A program made the position numbers and the translations under genes. The notes below the pieces were generated by a model that was given only the letters and a program-made list of their open reading frames with translations, did not search any database and was not told the DNA's origin. Below are positions 1 through 8,442 of a DNA stretch of 64,000 bases, piece after piece. The first letter of the stretch is position 1, and every line of letters begins with the position of its first letter. The stretch comes from Pontibacter aydingkolensis (GTDB lineage Bacteria > Bacteroidota > Bacteroidia > Cytophagales > Hymenobacteraceae), in the NCBI RefSeq assembly GCF_019443125.1, contig NZ_JAHYXK010000008.1, forward strand, positions 124,001 to 188,000, given 5' to 3'.

Positions 1-300
1 TAATGTAGAGACGCAATATTTTGCGTCTTGTTTGCTATGGGGTAATCTTTCTAAAAGTATAAAGTATGGCTTTTAGAAGTATAAACTTATACTTTGCACT
101 ATCTTAAAGTATAACCTGTGGCTCACGGAAGTCTGAAGACTTCCCATTATTGCAAGCCACAAGTCACGCTATCGCTTATGACTTGTGCCAGAAATAATAT
201 ACACCCAACAACGAATAACCGACAACCAATAACGAAACCCATCACCCTGTAGTCACCAAGACGCAAAATATTGCGTCTCTACATTCCCGAATAACGATCA
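1..300. repeat. Composite intergenic repeat upstream of yebC
   Basis: This 390-bp leader holds no gene. It is built from modules that recur elsewhere in the window. A GACGCAAT-ATTTTGCGTC palindrome lies at about 4-29 and returns in inverted orientation at about 258-284. Between them sit a GGAAGTCT/AGACTTCC palindrome near 126-146 and a caagtca...tgacttg dyad near 160-187. Short tandem-like runs of 'aataaccaacaacgaat' follow at about 200-335. The same modules appear near 58.5-58.7 kb and 62.1-62.4 kb. No coding potential was seen. Origin and function are unknown; folding of RNA or DNA is likely. Confidence 0.75.
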
Positions 301-362
301 ACGAATAACCAGCAACCAATAACGAATAACCAAAAAGACTACCAAATTAAACAGAAGCTGCC

Positions 363-370
363 TAACTTTG
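363..370 (+). promoter_or_regulatory. Probable -7 box for yebC
   Basis: TAACTTTG matches the Bacteroidota TAnnTTTG -7 element exactly and ends 20 bp before the ATG. No clear -33 TTTG was found at the expected distance. Confidence 0.5.
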
Positions 371-390
371 TATACCACATAACACACACT

Positions 391-1098
391 ATGGGACGCG
401 CATTTGAATTTAGAAAAGCCCGCAAGTTTAAACGCTGGGACAAAATGTCGAAGGCATTTACCCGCATCGGCAAAGAGATAGTAATGGCCGTTAAAGAAAG
501 CGGTCCAAACCCTGAGACAAACTCACGTTTACGTTCGGCTATACAGAACGCCAAAGGCGTTAACATGCCAAAAGACCGTATAGAGGCTGCCATTAAAAGA
601 GCATCTTCTAAAGAGGAAAAAGATTACGAAGAAATTGTATACGAAGGCTATGCACCTCACGGCATTGCAGTGGTAATAGAGTGTGCTACTGATAACCTGA
701 ACAGAACGGTAGCCAACGTGCGTATGCACTTTTCTAAAGGCGGCGGCTCACTAGGCAAAACCGGATCCCTGGACTTTATGTTTGACCGCAAGGGTATCTT
801 TAAAATACCTGCCGAAGGCGTTAACCTGGAAGACCTTGAGCTGGAGTTGATCGACTTTGGTGCAGAAGATATTTATGAGCACGAAGGTGAGATTATCATT
901 GAAACCCCTTTTACAGAGTTTGGCACCATGCAGAAAGGCCTTGAAGAAAAAGGGCTTGAGGTAATCAGCTCTGAAGTGCAGCGCATACCTACTACCAGAA
1001 CGGAGCTGACCGAAGAGCAGGAAGAAGAAGTAATGGGCTTGATTGAGCGTTTCGAAGAAGACGACGACGTACAGGCCGTATATCATAATATGGCTTAA
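391..1098 (+). CDS. yebC: YebC/PmpR (TACO1) family protein
   Basis: A 235-residue YebC-family protein of the usual length. The N-terminus (MGRAFEFRKARKFKRWDKM) is close to the family signature of a small aromatic/basic start followed by a three-helix domain. The 'SGPNPETNSRLRSAI' and 'NMPKDRIEAAIKRA' stretches are typical of the family. The C-terminal half holds the two alpha/beta domains with an acidic tail. Family members were long described as DNA-binding regulators; newer work links YebC proteins to translation through difficult stretches such as proline runs, so the precise role here is open. The gene stands alone, with a TAnnTTTG box upstream and a hairpin terminator downstream. Confidence 0.95.
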   Translation: MGRAFEFRKARKFKRWDKMSKAFTRIGKEIVMAVKESGPNPETNSRLRSAIQNAKGVNMPKDRIEAAIKRASSKEEKDYEEIVYEGYAPHGIAVVIECATDNLNRTVANVRMHFSKGGGSLGKTGSLDFMFDRKGIFKIPAEGVNLEDLELELIDFGAEDIYEHEGEIIIETPFTEFGTMQKGLEEKGLEVISSEVQRIPTTRTELTEEQEEEVMGLIERFEEDDDVQAVYHNMA

Positions 1099-1116
1099 GT
1101 CAATAGGTTACTATAA

Positions 1117-1150
1117 AATATGGCTGCTCAGACAAATGGGCAGCCATATT
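1117..1150 (+). terminator. Rho-independent terminator after yebC
   Basis: An 11-bp stem, AATATGGCTGC / GCAGCCATATT, encloses a 12-nt loop and is followed by CTTTTAT. It begins about 18 bp after the yebC stop. Confidence 0.8.
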
Positions 1151-1209
1151 CTTTTATAGCCTATTGGCCTTATTACCCGTATCATTTCTAAAAATCACCA
1201 ATCCTAGTT

Positions 1210-2172
1210 ATGCTTTTATACTTTCTGTTTATAGTAGGCTTTATTTTCCTGATCAAAGGCGCTGATATTTTAGTTTCGGGAGCTTCTTCCATCGCCAAGC
1301 GTTATGGGCTTTCCGATATGGTGGTAGGCCTTACTATCGTATCATTTGGTACGTCTTTGCCAGAGCTTATCATTAACATACTTTCCAGTTTGCAGGGACA
1401 ATCGGAACTGGCTATTGGTAACGTGTTCGGAAGCAATGTTGCTAACCTACTGCTGATACTGGGTATAACAGCTCTCATTTGCCCTTTGCCAATTAAGCGT
1501 AACACTATACTTACAGAAATTCCCTTTTCGCTAATAGCTACCTTACTCGTTGGCTTTTTAGCGAATGCAACACTTATTGATAACCGAGCTGAATTATACA
1601 TCAGCCGCACAGACGGTGCTATACTTCTCTTCTTCTTCGTGCTGTTTATGGCTTATATCTACAACATTGCCCGCACTAATAAAGACGAGGTTATACCTGA
1701 CGATGTAGATGAGGATATGCCAATTGGTAAAGCAATTATATACATTCTACTTGGCGTAACAGGGCTTTTTCTGGGTGGCAAATGGGTAGTAGACGGTGCA
1801 GTAGATATTGCCCAGAACTTTGGTTTAAGCGAGTCCTTTATAGGCCTTACGGTTGTTGCCATTGGCACCTCTCTTCCGGAACTGGTTACTTCTGCCATGG
1901 CCGCATACCGCCGTAACATCGATATAGCTGTTGGCAATGTGGTAGGTTCCAATATCTTTAACCTGCTGTGGATATTAGGAATAAGTGCGTTGATCAACCC
2001 GCTGCCTTTTGATGTGGTAAGCAATTCCGACATTGTCATGATGATCCTGGCAAGTACTTTACTGATCATCACCATGCCAATCGGAAAGAAAAACACGATT
2101 GATCGCTGGAACGGAGTACTCTTCCTGGCAGTGTATATTGGCTATATCGTATTTCTGGTTCAGAGAGGGTAA
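1210..2172 (+). CDS. Calcium/sodium antiporter (CaCA, YrbG type)
   Basis: A 320-residue inner-membrane protein with about ten hydrophobic segments. It contains two copies of the CaCA alpha-repeat: 'GTSLPELIINILSS...GNVFGSNVANLLLILG' near residues 48-90 and 'GTSLPELVTSAMAA...GNVVGSNIFNLLWILG' near residues 218-260. The GTSLPE and GN-x-GSN residues of each repeat form the ion-binding centre in the Na+/Ca2+ exchanger superfamily. An acidic loop (DEVIPDDVDEDMP) separates the halves. Length and layout fit YrbG-type exchangers that swap Na+ or H+ for Ca2+. Ion specificity cannot be read from the sequence. The gene stands between yebC and the convergent glucan-locus regulator; only 18 bp separate it from that regulator's stop. 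Confidence 0.92.
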   Translation: MLLYFLFIVGFIFLIKGADILVSGASSIAKRYGLSDMVVGLTIVSFGTSLPELIINILSSLQGQSELAIGNVFGSNVANLLLILGITALICPLPIKRNTILTEIPFSLIATLLVGFLANATLIDNRAELYISRTDGAILLFFFVLFMAYIYNIARTNKDEVIPDDVDEDMPIGKAIIYILLGVTGLFLGGKWVVDGAVDIAQNFGLSESFIGLTVVAIGTSLPELVTSAMAAYRRNIDIAVGNVVGSNIFNLLWILGISALINPLPFDVVSNSDIVMMILASTLLIITMPIGKKNTIDRWNGVLFLAVYIGYIVFLVQRG

Positions 2173-2190
2173 AAAGAGGCGATTTTAGCT

Positions 2191-5088
2191 TTAAAATCTC
2201 AAAATGTAATCAGTTAAATTTTCACTACGATCCAGTTCCAGGCGCTTTCGCAGACGGTAACGGCTAATTTCGACACCGCGTACTGATATACTTAAAAGCT
2301 GTGCAATTTCTTTTGTACTTAGGTTAAGGCGCAGGTACGTACTAAGCTTTACCTCCTGCGGGGTCATTTCCGGATAACTGTCCTGCAGGCGTTTGGTAAA
2401 GTCTCCGTGCACGTGGTTAAAATGGAGCTCAAACTGCTTCCAATCCGAATCACTGGTTATATTCTGCTCAATATTCTTAATGATTCGCTTTACTTCCTCG
2501 CTGTGTTGTTGCAGTTCTCCCTGTTTCACAATGGATTGCAACTCCAGCTTCACGTTATTTAGCAGTTCGTTCTTGTTTATTAAGTGAAAAGTAGAAGATG
2601 CAAGTTCGCGATTCATGTGTTCAATCTCAGATTGCTGTTTTTCGTGCTTTAAGCGCAAAATCTTTTTCTCGCTTAGTTTAGCTACCTCTTTTACTTCAGT
2701 ATCCTTTTCACTTAGAGCACGCTCTTTGTCTTCAATGATCTTTAGTTTTTCTCGCCGGTATCGCTTTTCAAGGTAGTACAGCAAAGTACCTAGTAATAAC
2801 AAACCTAAAATGATATAGACTACAATGGCTAATCTGCTGCGGTAAAAAGGCGGCGCAACGGTAAAAGCGAAACTTTCTGCCTCGCTTATATTGCCATGAA
2901 TGTTTTGGGCACGAACATGAAACACATAACTGCCCTCCGGCAAGTTGGTATACTCTTTTTCGGTTTTTGATGTCCAGTTAGACCAGCTTTCGTCAAAATT
3001 CTCTAAGTAATATTGATACTGTGTTTTTTCCGGACGCTCATAAAATGAGCTGGAATAGGTAAAGCTGAGTGAGTTTTGTTTATAGGGCAGGTCTAACTTT
3101 TCGCCTTCCTTAAATGCCCGCTCAGAAAACAACAGGGAGTCTTTATCAAAAGACGTATTTATAACTTTTGTGATACGTGTGTTGAAAGGGTAAAGCGTTT
3201 TGTTCTTTAAACCATCGTAATGTATAAAGCCATCTTTGGCCCCAAGGAGCACATTGTTCAGGTCGAGTATCTTAATGTAAGGCAGGTCATCGTTCAATCT
3301 GTCACTGATGGTGTTAAACTCTTTGCTCCTTATCTCCGGCTCACCAAATTTATTCAGGGTCAGGATACCTACACGTTGGTCTGATATAAAGTAAATGTTT
3401 CCCTGTACATCCTCTTCCATTTCTGCGATGTGCTCTTCCGGCTTAAAGTATGAAGAAAACACACTGTCTTTCACAAATATTTCTTTACTATAATCAAAGC
3501 GGTAAATCCCGGTAAGAGCAGGAAAGTATAATTTCCCCTGCAATCGCTCCATATTTACAAGCTGGTCTGAGGGCAATCCATTTTTAGAGTTAAAAAAGCT
3601 AGTAGTCTTTATTTTACTATAATCCGGCGCAAACCTGATCCTGAACACTCCTTTATAACCGTGCGCTATCCAGAGATTTCCCTTTTCATCAAACTCCAGT
3701 ACCCTAGATGACTCCTCAAAGCCTTTATACTTGCGAACTAACTGAAAGTCATTACCATCTTCCTTTAAAAGACTGATGCCGTCATAAGAGCCTAGTATAA
3801 AGTATCCTGGTTTATCGGGAACCGGAATATAGTCCCATGACCCGTTACCAGCCGCAAACTTCTGAGCCTGCCCATTTTTGATGATGTATGGTCCGGTATG
3901 ATGCCCCATCAGCAGTTTATCGTGATAGTGACGTAGCTTATACACTTGCCCAGTTGAATTCGGTACTGATTTATAGCTGTGGTTTTGTCCTATCTCGGCT
4001 TCATACAAACTACTTGTGGTGCCTAAGTACAGCTTATTATCTATTTTAAGGGCGGCATAACCAGCCCCGGATACCCCCATGGCACCGTCAATCCTGCTAA
4101 AAGGTGAACTAATCTCTACTAAGGATAAACCATTATTTAAACCAAGCCACAGGTTTTCATGAGCATCCTGGTAAAGCGTATGAATAGTGTTATCGTAAAG
4201 TCCGTCAGCTTTTGTAAGATGCAGTAACAGGGCGCCTTGCTTATTCATGATGTACAACCCATCATTCTGTGTACCTATGGCATAAGTACCATCTTTTAAC
4301 AGCAAGGCCTGATTTATGACAAGATGCTGTAAAACAGCTGCGTCATCCATTTTCATCAAAACAGGGCTGATGCCGTTGTACAGGTACACGCCGTCTTGCA
4401 CTGTGAAGATAAGCAGGTTGGCCTGGTCAAAAGGAAGTATGGAAGCAATTCGACTTTTGGCAAATTTGTCGCCACCGGGCAACAGTTTTAGCTTGCCACT
4501 CTCAAGCTCTGTCAGTCCTACCCCCCACTCCATTGTATAGAGTTTATTCTTTACTTTAAAGGAAAACTCGATAGGATTTTTGGGCGCAACAACAGTTATT
4601 TTCTTATCAGGAGTATAAATATAGATGTTCTTGAAAGTAGTGAAGCAGATTTTCCCGTCAATCTCGTAGATGCGCCATACTTCATCAAAATTTCTATGCT
4701 GCTCAGGAATCAGGTCCTTCAAAGAGAAATACTGTAGGTTCCCAAGCTTATCTGTCTCAAAGTACCCGAAGTCTGACTGACTTCCAACGTATACCCTTCC
4801 CTGCGATTTGGAAGTATACAGCGATCTGACTTTTGTACCGTTGTTGACAGGATACCTGTTCCACTCAGCACCATCATACTCCAGAAGACCGAAGTTATTA
4901 GCTACATAAATCACTTCGCGTTCATCTTGTGCAATGCCCCAGCTTTGTATCCCCCCTTTAAAGTCTTCTGTACTAAAGTTCCTGACAAACGGATTACCCC
5001 AATAGCGTGACTGTGCCAGCAACGGAAAAACGGATGATAGCACAAACAAAACCGAATAAATGAGGGAAAACTTTACAACAGACTTCAT
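2191..5088 (-). CDS. Membrane-spanning propeller/Y_Y_Y/LuxR-HTH regulator of the glucan locus
   Basis: A 965-residue one-component regulator. Residues 1-26 are a signal peptide ending near 'LLAQ'. Residues 30-680 carry repeated beta-propeller blades of the two-component-regulator propeller type (for example 'DAHENLWLGLNNGLSLVE', 'DEKGNLWIAHGYKGVFR'). A Y_Y_Y domain lies at about 685-755 (YQYYLENFDESWSNW). One membrane helix is at about 765-785. A long charged coiled coil follows to about 885, and a LuxR/GerE-type helix-turn-helix occupies about 915-965 (MTPQEVKLSTYLRL...STKEIAQLLSIS). There is no histidine kinase or receiver domain, so it differs from classical hybrid two-component regulators. 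It is divergent from susC, and the shared 251-bp gap holds a phased repeat array. By analogy with SusR-like sensors it should sense glucan oligomers in the periplasm and activate the locus (inference). Confidence 0.88.
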   Translation of the reverse strand: MKSVVKFSLIYSVLFVLSSVFPLLAQSRYWGNPFVRNFSTEDFKGGIQSWGIAQDEREVIYVANNFGLLEYDGAEWNRYPVNNGTKVRSLYTSKSQGRVYVGSQSDFGYFETDKLGNLQYFSLKDLIPEQHRNFDEVWRIYEIDGKICFTTFKNIYIYTPDKKITVVAPKNPIEFSFKVKNKLYTMEWGVGLTELESGKLKLLPGGDKFAKSRIASILPFDQANLLIFTVQDGVYLYNGISPVLMKMDDAAVLQHLVINQALLLKDGTYAIGTQNDGLYIMNKQGALLLHLTKADGLYDNTIHTLYQDAHENLWLGLNNGLSLVEISSPFSRIDGAMGVSGAGYAALKIDNKLYLGTTSSLYEAEIGQNHSYKSVPNSTGQVYKLRHYHDKLLMGHHTGPYIIKNGQAQKFAAGNGSWDYIPVPDKPGYFILGSYDGISLLKEDGNDFQLVRKYKGFEESSRVLEFDEKGNLWIAHGYKGVFRIRFAPDYSKIKTTSFFNSKNGLPSDQLVNMERLQGKLYFPALTGIYRFDYSKEIFVKDSVFSSYFKPEEHIAEMEEDVQGNIYFISDQRVGILTLNKFGEPEIRSKEFNTISDRLNDDLPYIKILDLNNVLLGAKDGFIHYDGLKNKTLYPFNTRITKVINTSFDKDSLLFSERAFKEGEKLDLPYKQNSLSFTYSSSFYERPEKTQYQYYLENFDESWSNWTSKTEKEYTNLPEGSYVFHVRAQNIHGNISEAESFAFTVAPPFYRSRLAIVVYIILGLLLLGTLLYYLEKRYRREKLKIIEDKERALSEKDTEVKEVAKLSEKKILRLKHEKQQSEIEHMNRELASSTFHLINKNELLNNVKLELQSIVKQGELQQHSEEVKRIIKNIEQNITSDSDWKQFELHFNHVHGDFTKRLQDSYPEMTPQEVKLSTYLRLNLSTKEIAQLLSISVRGVEISRYRLRKRLELDRSENLTDYILRF

Positions 5089-5126
5089 AATTACCTATCT
5101 TATAACATAAAGCTATCAATTTCACA

Positions 5127-5134
5127 TTGATGTA
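5127..5134 (+). promoter_or_regulatory. Solitary TTGATGTA half-site near the regulator's own promoter
   Basis: An isolated copy of the 8-mer found four times in the susC-side array. It lies 39 bp upstream of the regulator's start codon and about 12 bp upstream of an imperfect -7 box (TAGCTTTA on the minus strand at 5108-5115). This position would suit autoregulation. Only one site is seen, so confidence is low. Confidence 0.35.
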
Positions 5135-5211
5135 TTCAATTTATAACAAAAGCCGCACAAATGAAATTATAATTCTTCATTTACAAGCATTAAATAAGCC
5201 TTTTTGTCTAT

Positions 5212-5266
5212 TTGATGTATTATTGATGTATATAAAAAACCCTGTTGATGTATTCTTGATGTAGCT
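5212..5266 (+). promoter_or_regulatory. Putative operator: 11-bp-phased TTGATGTA direct repeats
   Basis: TTGATGTA begins at 5212, 5223, 5245 and 5256, so spacings are 11, 22 and 11 bp. The stretch can be read as five consecutive 11-bp units, of which the third (5234-5244) has diverged. The array ends 73 bp before the susC ATG. Direct repeats at one helical turn place every site on the same DNA face, which suits a cooperatively binding oligomeric activator such as the divergent LuxR-HTH regulator. No exact TAnnTTTG box was found between the array and susC, as is common for activator-dependent promoters. The repeat is direct observation; its function is inferred. Confidence 0.65.
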
Positions 5267-5339
5267 AATTTCTGGTTTTTACTGGAATAAATCTAGTACT
5301 TCAAGCAAATAAATGATCACTCACCTATAAGCGTTTATT

Positions 5340-8300
5340 ATGAGGAAAATAATACTCTTACTGTTACTTCAACTTTACGGAGTGGCATACGCACAAACTA
5401 CCATTACCGGGCGGGTAACAGCCGCTAAAGAAGGCATACCACTGCCGGGGGTAAGTATCGTGGTAAAAGACATGACTATAGGCACTACAACTGATGCGGC
5501 AGGAAACTTCTCCCTCAGTGTGCCGGAAGCAGGTAAAGTACTACGCTTTTCCTTTATCGGCTATGTTTCGCAAGACGTGCCTATCAACAACAGGGCAGTG
5601 ATCAACATTAAACTAGCTGAAAACACTAAACTACTGGAAGAAGTGGTGGTGATTGGATACGGTACGCAGCGCCGTAGCGAACTGACAGGTGCCATAAGCT
5701 CAGTTAAGCCAGAAGATATTATAGAAACACCAGTGTTACGCGTGGAGCAGGCGCTACAGGGTCGAGTAACAGGTGTACAGGTGTCAAACGTTTCTGGTCA
5801 GCCAGGCGATGCTCCTACAGTTCGCATCAGGGGTATAGGTACTTCTGGCAACGCTGCTCCTTTATATATAGTGGACGGCTTTCCTGTTGGTGGTATCGAT
5901 TACCTTAACCCAAATGATATTGAGTCGATGGAGGTGCTTAAAGATGCGGCTTCTGCTGCTATTTATGGTGCCCGCGCTGCCAATGGTGTAGTTCTTATTA
6001 AAACCAAGAGTGGCTCTAAAGATGGCAAAATGCATGTGTCTTATGAAGGTTATGTTGGTGTTCAGAACCCATGGAAAAAGCTTGACCTGCTGGATGCCCG
6101 CGAATATGCCATCATGATGAATGAAGGCGCTGCCAACGCAGGCGTTACACCACCATATTCTGATGTAAATAAGTTTTCTGGAGGCACTGACTGGCAAAGT
6201 GAGCTTTTCGGAGAAAATGAAAAGATCATGAACCACCAGATCGCTGTAAGCGGCGGCAACGACAAAACCAGCTACTACACCAATTTCTCATACTTCGACC
6301 AGAATGGTATTGTAGGAGGTGATAAGTCTAACTTTAAGCGTTATACGTTAAGATTAAATGCAGACAACCAGGTTAAAAGCTTCTTGAGAGTAGGTACTAA
6401 CTTAGCCTATACTAACATTAACCGCAGGGCCATAGACCCTAACCAGGAATTCGGGGGTCTGCTTAGCAACGCGATCAACCTGGACCCTCTTACTCCGGTT
6501 TTTGAAACAGACCCTGCCAGACTAGGATCGTCTCTTTATGCATCTCCTTATATTGTTAGAGACGCTAATGGTAATGTGTATGGCATTTCTCCTTATGTAG
6601 CACAGGAAGTAGTAAACCCACTTGCCAGGCTGGCCGTGATGAACGGGACAACTAAAGTAGATAAACTGGTAGCCAACGCTTATGCAGATGTGGAGCTAAC
6701 GAAAGGCCTTACTTTCAGATCTACTTTTGGTATCGACCTGGCTTATGTTACCAACAATAACTTTAATCCCAGATACTATTTAAACTCTGCCCAGCAAAAT
6801 ACAAACTCCCTGGTTTCTAAAGAGACCATTAAATACTATACCTGGCAGGCAGAAAATGTACTTAACTACTCAAAGGCTTTTGGCGAGCACGACCTGGGGC
6901 TAACATTGGGTACTACAGCCTTGAGAAGCGAGGCAGATAATGTTTTTGCTTCTAAAACCGGCTTAGTGACCAATGACCCTGCCATGGCTTACCTAAACCT
7001 GGCGACTGATGCAACTGGTGCACAAGCAGGAGGATATTTCGGAGAAAATGCCCTTCTTTCATTCTTTGGCCGGGTAAACTACAATTTCAATGAAAGATAC
7101 CTGCTGTCAGGTATACTAAGAAGAGACGGTTCTTCCAGATTTGGCCGTGAGAACCAGTTTGCTACCTTCCCTTCTATCTCAGCCGGCTGGATCATCTCAA
7201 ATGAAAGCTTCTTTCCTGAGCAGAGCATTGTAAACTTTGCCAAGTTGCGCGCTTCCTGGGGGCAAAATGGTAATGAGAACATTGGAAACTACACTTGGGC
7301 TTCTGTAATCGGAGTGGGTCGTGGTTATACTTTCTTTGAAGGCGATGAGCGCTATATAAGCGGAGCTTCTCCGGTGAAAGTAGCTAACCCGTTCCTGGAG
7401 TGGGAAACTTCGGAGCAGACAGATATTGGTCTTGACCTTTATTTCTTTGATAACCGCTTATCACTGGAAGCAGACTATTATATCAAGACTACCAAAGGTT
7501 TACTTGTAGATGCACCTATACCAGGCACAGTAGGTAACAATGCCCCTACGGTAAACGGCGGTGAAGTAAGAAACAAAGGTATAGAACTGGCGCTTACTTA
7601 CACAGGCAATATCAACGACTTCAGCTATAGAACTTCCATCAACGGTAGCTTTAACCGCAACGAAGTACTAAGTATAAATAACGCGGAAGGTGTATTGATC
7701 GGTGCTAACTTCGCAACATATGGCATTGTGTCCAGAAGTATCCCAGGCCAGCCGTTTGCTTATTTCTGGGGATATGAAACAGACGGAATCTTCCAGAATG
7801 CAGAAGAGGTAGCGTCTTACAAAAATTCATCAGGAGCTTTGCTTCAGCCAAACGCACAGCCCGGTGATATTCGCTTCAGAGACCTGAATGGTGACGGTGT
7901 AATCTCAGATGCTGACAGGACTAACATCGGCAATCCTACTCCAAAGATGGTGCTGGGCTACAACCTGGATCTGAAGTATAAAAACTTTGACTTTAGCGCT
8001 TTTTTTAACGGCGCTTTTGGCCACCAGATCTTTAACGGTACACGCCGCCATGACCTGGTTACTTCTAACATGCAGACCAAGTTCCTGAACCGCTGGACTG
8101 GAGAAGGATCATCAGACAAGTATCCACGCTTTACCTGGAATGATGCGAACGGTAACTACACCAGGATCTCTGACATCTATATTGAAGACGGGGACTACGT
8201 TCGCTTGAAGACTTTACAGGTTGGATACAACTTCTCAAACAATGCCCTGTCTAAAATCTACCTTTCCAATATGCGCGTGTATGTTTCGGCTGACAACCTG

Positions 8301-8429
8301 CTGACATTTACCGAATACACTGGATTTGATCCAGAGATTGGCGCCCGTAACACACTGGATATTGGCGTGGACAGAGGTATTTACCCGCAAGCCCGCATTT
8401 TCAGAGTTGGTCTAAACGCAACTTTCTAA
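5340..8429 (+). CDS. SusC/RagA-family TonB-linked outer-membrane transporter
   Basis: A 1029-residue SusC-type transporter. Residues 1-19 are a signal peptide (MRKIILLLLLQLYGVAYAQ). A carboxypeptidase-regulatory-like domain lies at about 20-100 (TITGRVTAAKEGIPLPGVSI...). A TonB-box-like stretch with the family's 'VVIGYGTQRRSELTGAISSV' segment precedes the plug domain at about 105-220 (RIRGIGTSGNAAPLYIVDG, NPNDIESMEVLKDAASAAIYG). The remainder is the 22-strand barrel, ending in an aromatic-rich C-terminus with final Phe. It should import glucan oligosaccharides across the outer membrane with energy from TonB, capped by the SusD lipoprotein encoded 13 bp downstream. It is first in the rightward glucan operon, directly behind the phased repeat array. 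Substrate is inferred from the GH16/GH3 neighbours. Confidence 0.96.
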   Translation: MRKIILLLLLQLYGVAYAQTTITGRVTAAKEGIPLPGVSIVVKDMTIGTTTDAAGNFSLSVPEAGKVLRFSFIGYVSQDVPINNRAVINIKLAENTKLLEEVVVIGYGTQRRSELTGAISSVKPEDIIETPVLRVEQALQGRVTGVQVSNVSGQPGDAPTVRIRGIGTSGNAAPLYIVDGFPVGGIDYLNPNDIESMEVLKDAASAAIYGARAANGVVLIKTKSGSKDGKMHVSYEGYVGVQNPWKKLDLLDAREYAIMMNEGAANAGVTPPYSDVNKFSGGTDWQSELFGENEKIMNHQIAVSGGNDKTSYYTNFSYFDQNGIVGGDKSNFKRYTLRLNADNQVKSFLRVGTNLAYTNINRRAIDPNQEFGGLLSNAINLDPLTPVFETDPARLGSSLYASPYIVRDANGNVYGISPYVAQEVVNPLARLAVMNGTTKVDKLVANAYADVELTKGLTFRSTFGIDLAYVTNNNFNPRYYLNSAQQNTNSLVSKETIKYYTWQAENVLNYSKAFGEHDLGLTLGTTALRSEADNVFASKTGLVTNDPAMAYLNLATDATGAQAGGYFGENALLSFFGRVNYNFNERYLLSGILRRDGSSRFGRENQFATFPSISAGWIISNESFFPEQSIVNFAKLRASWGQNGNENIGNYTWASVIGVGRGYTFFEGDERYISGASPVKVANPFLEWETSEQTDIGLDLYFFDNRLSLEADYYIKTTKGLLVDAPIPGTVGNNAPTVNGGEVRNKGIELALTYTGNINDFSYRTSINGSFNRNEVLSINNAEGVLIGANFATYGIVSRSIPGQPFAYFWGYETDGIFQNAEEVASYKNSSGALLQPNAQPGDIRFRDLNGDGVISDADRTNIGNPTPKMVLGYNLDLKYKNFDFSAFFNGAFGHQIFNGTRRHDLVTSNMQTKFLNRWTGEGSSDKYPRFTWNDANGNYTRISDIYIEDGDYVRLKTLQVGYNFSNNALSKIYLSNMRVYVSADNLLTFTEYTGFDPEIGARNTLDIGVDRGIYPQARIFRVGLNATF

Positions 8430-8442
8430 AGACAAGATTTTT

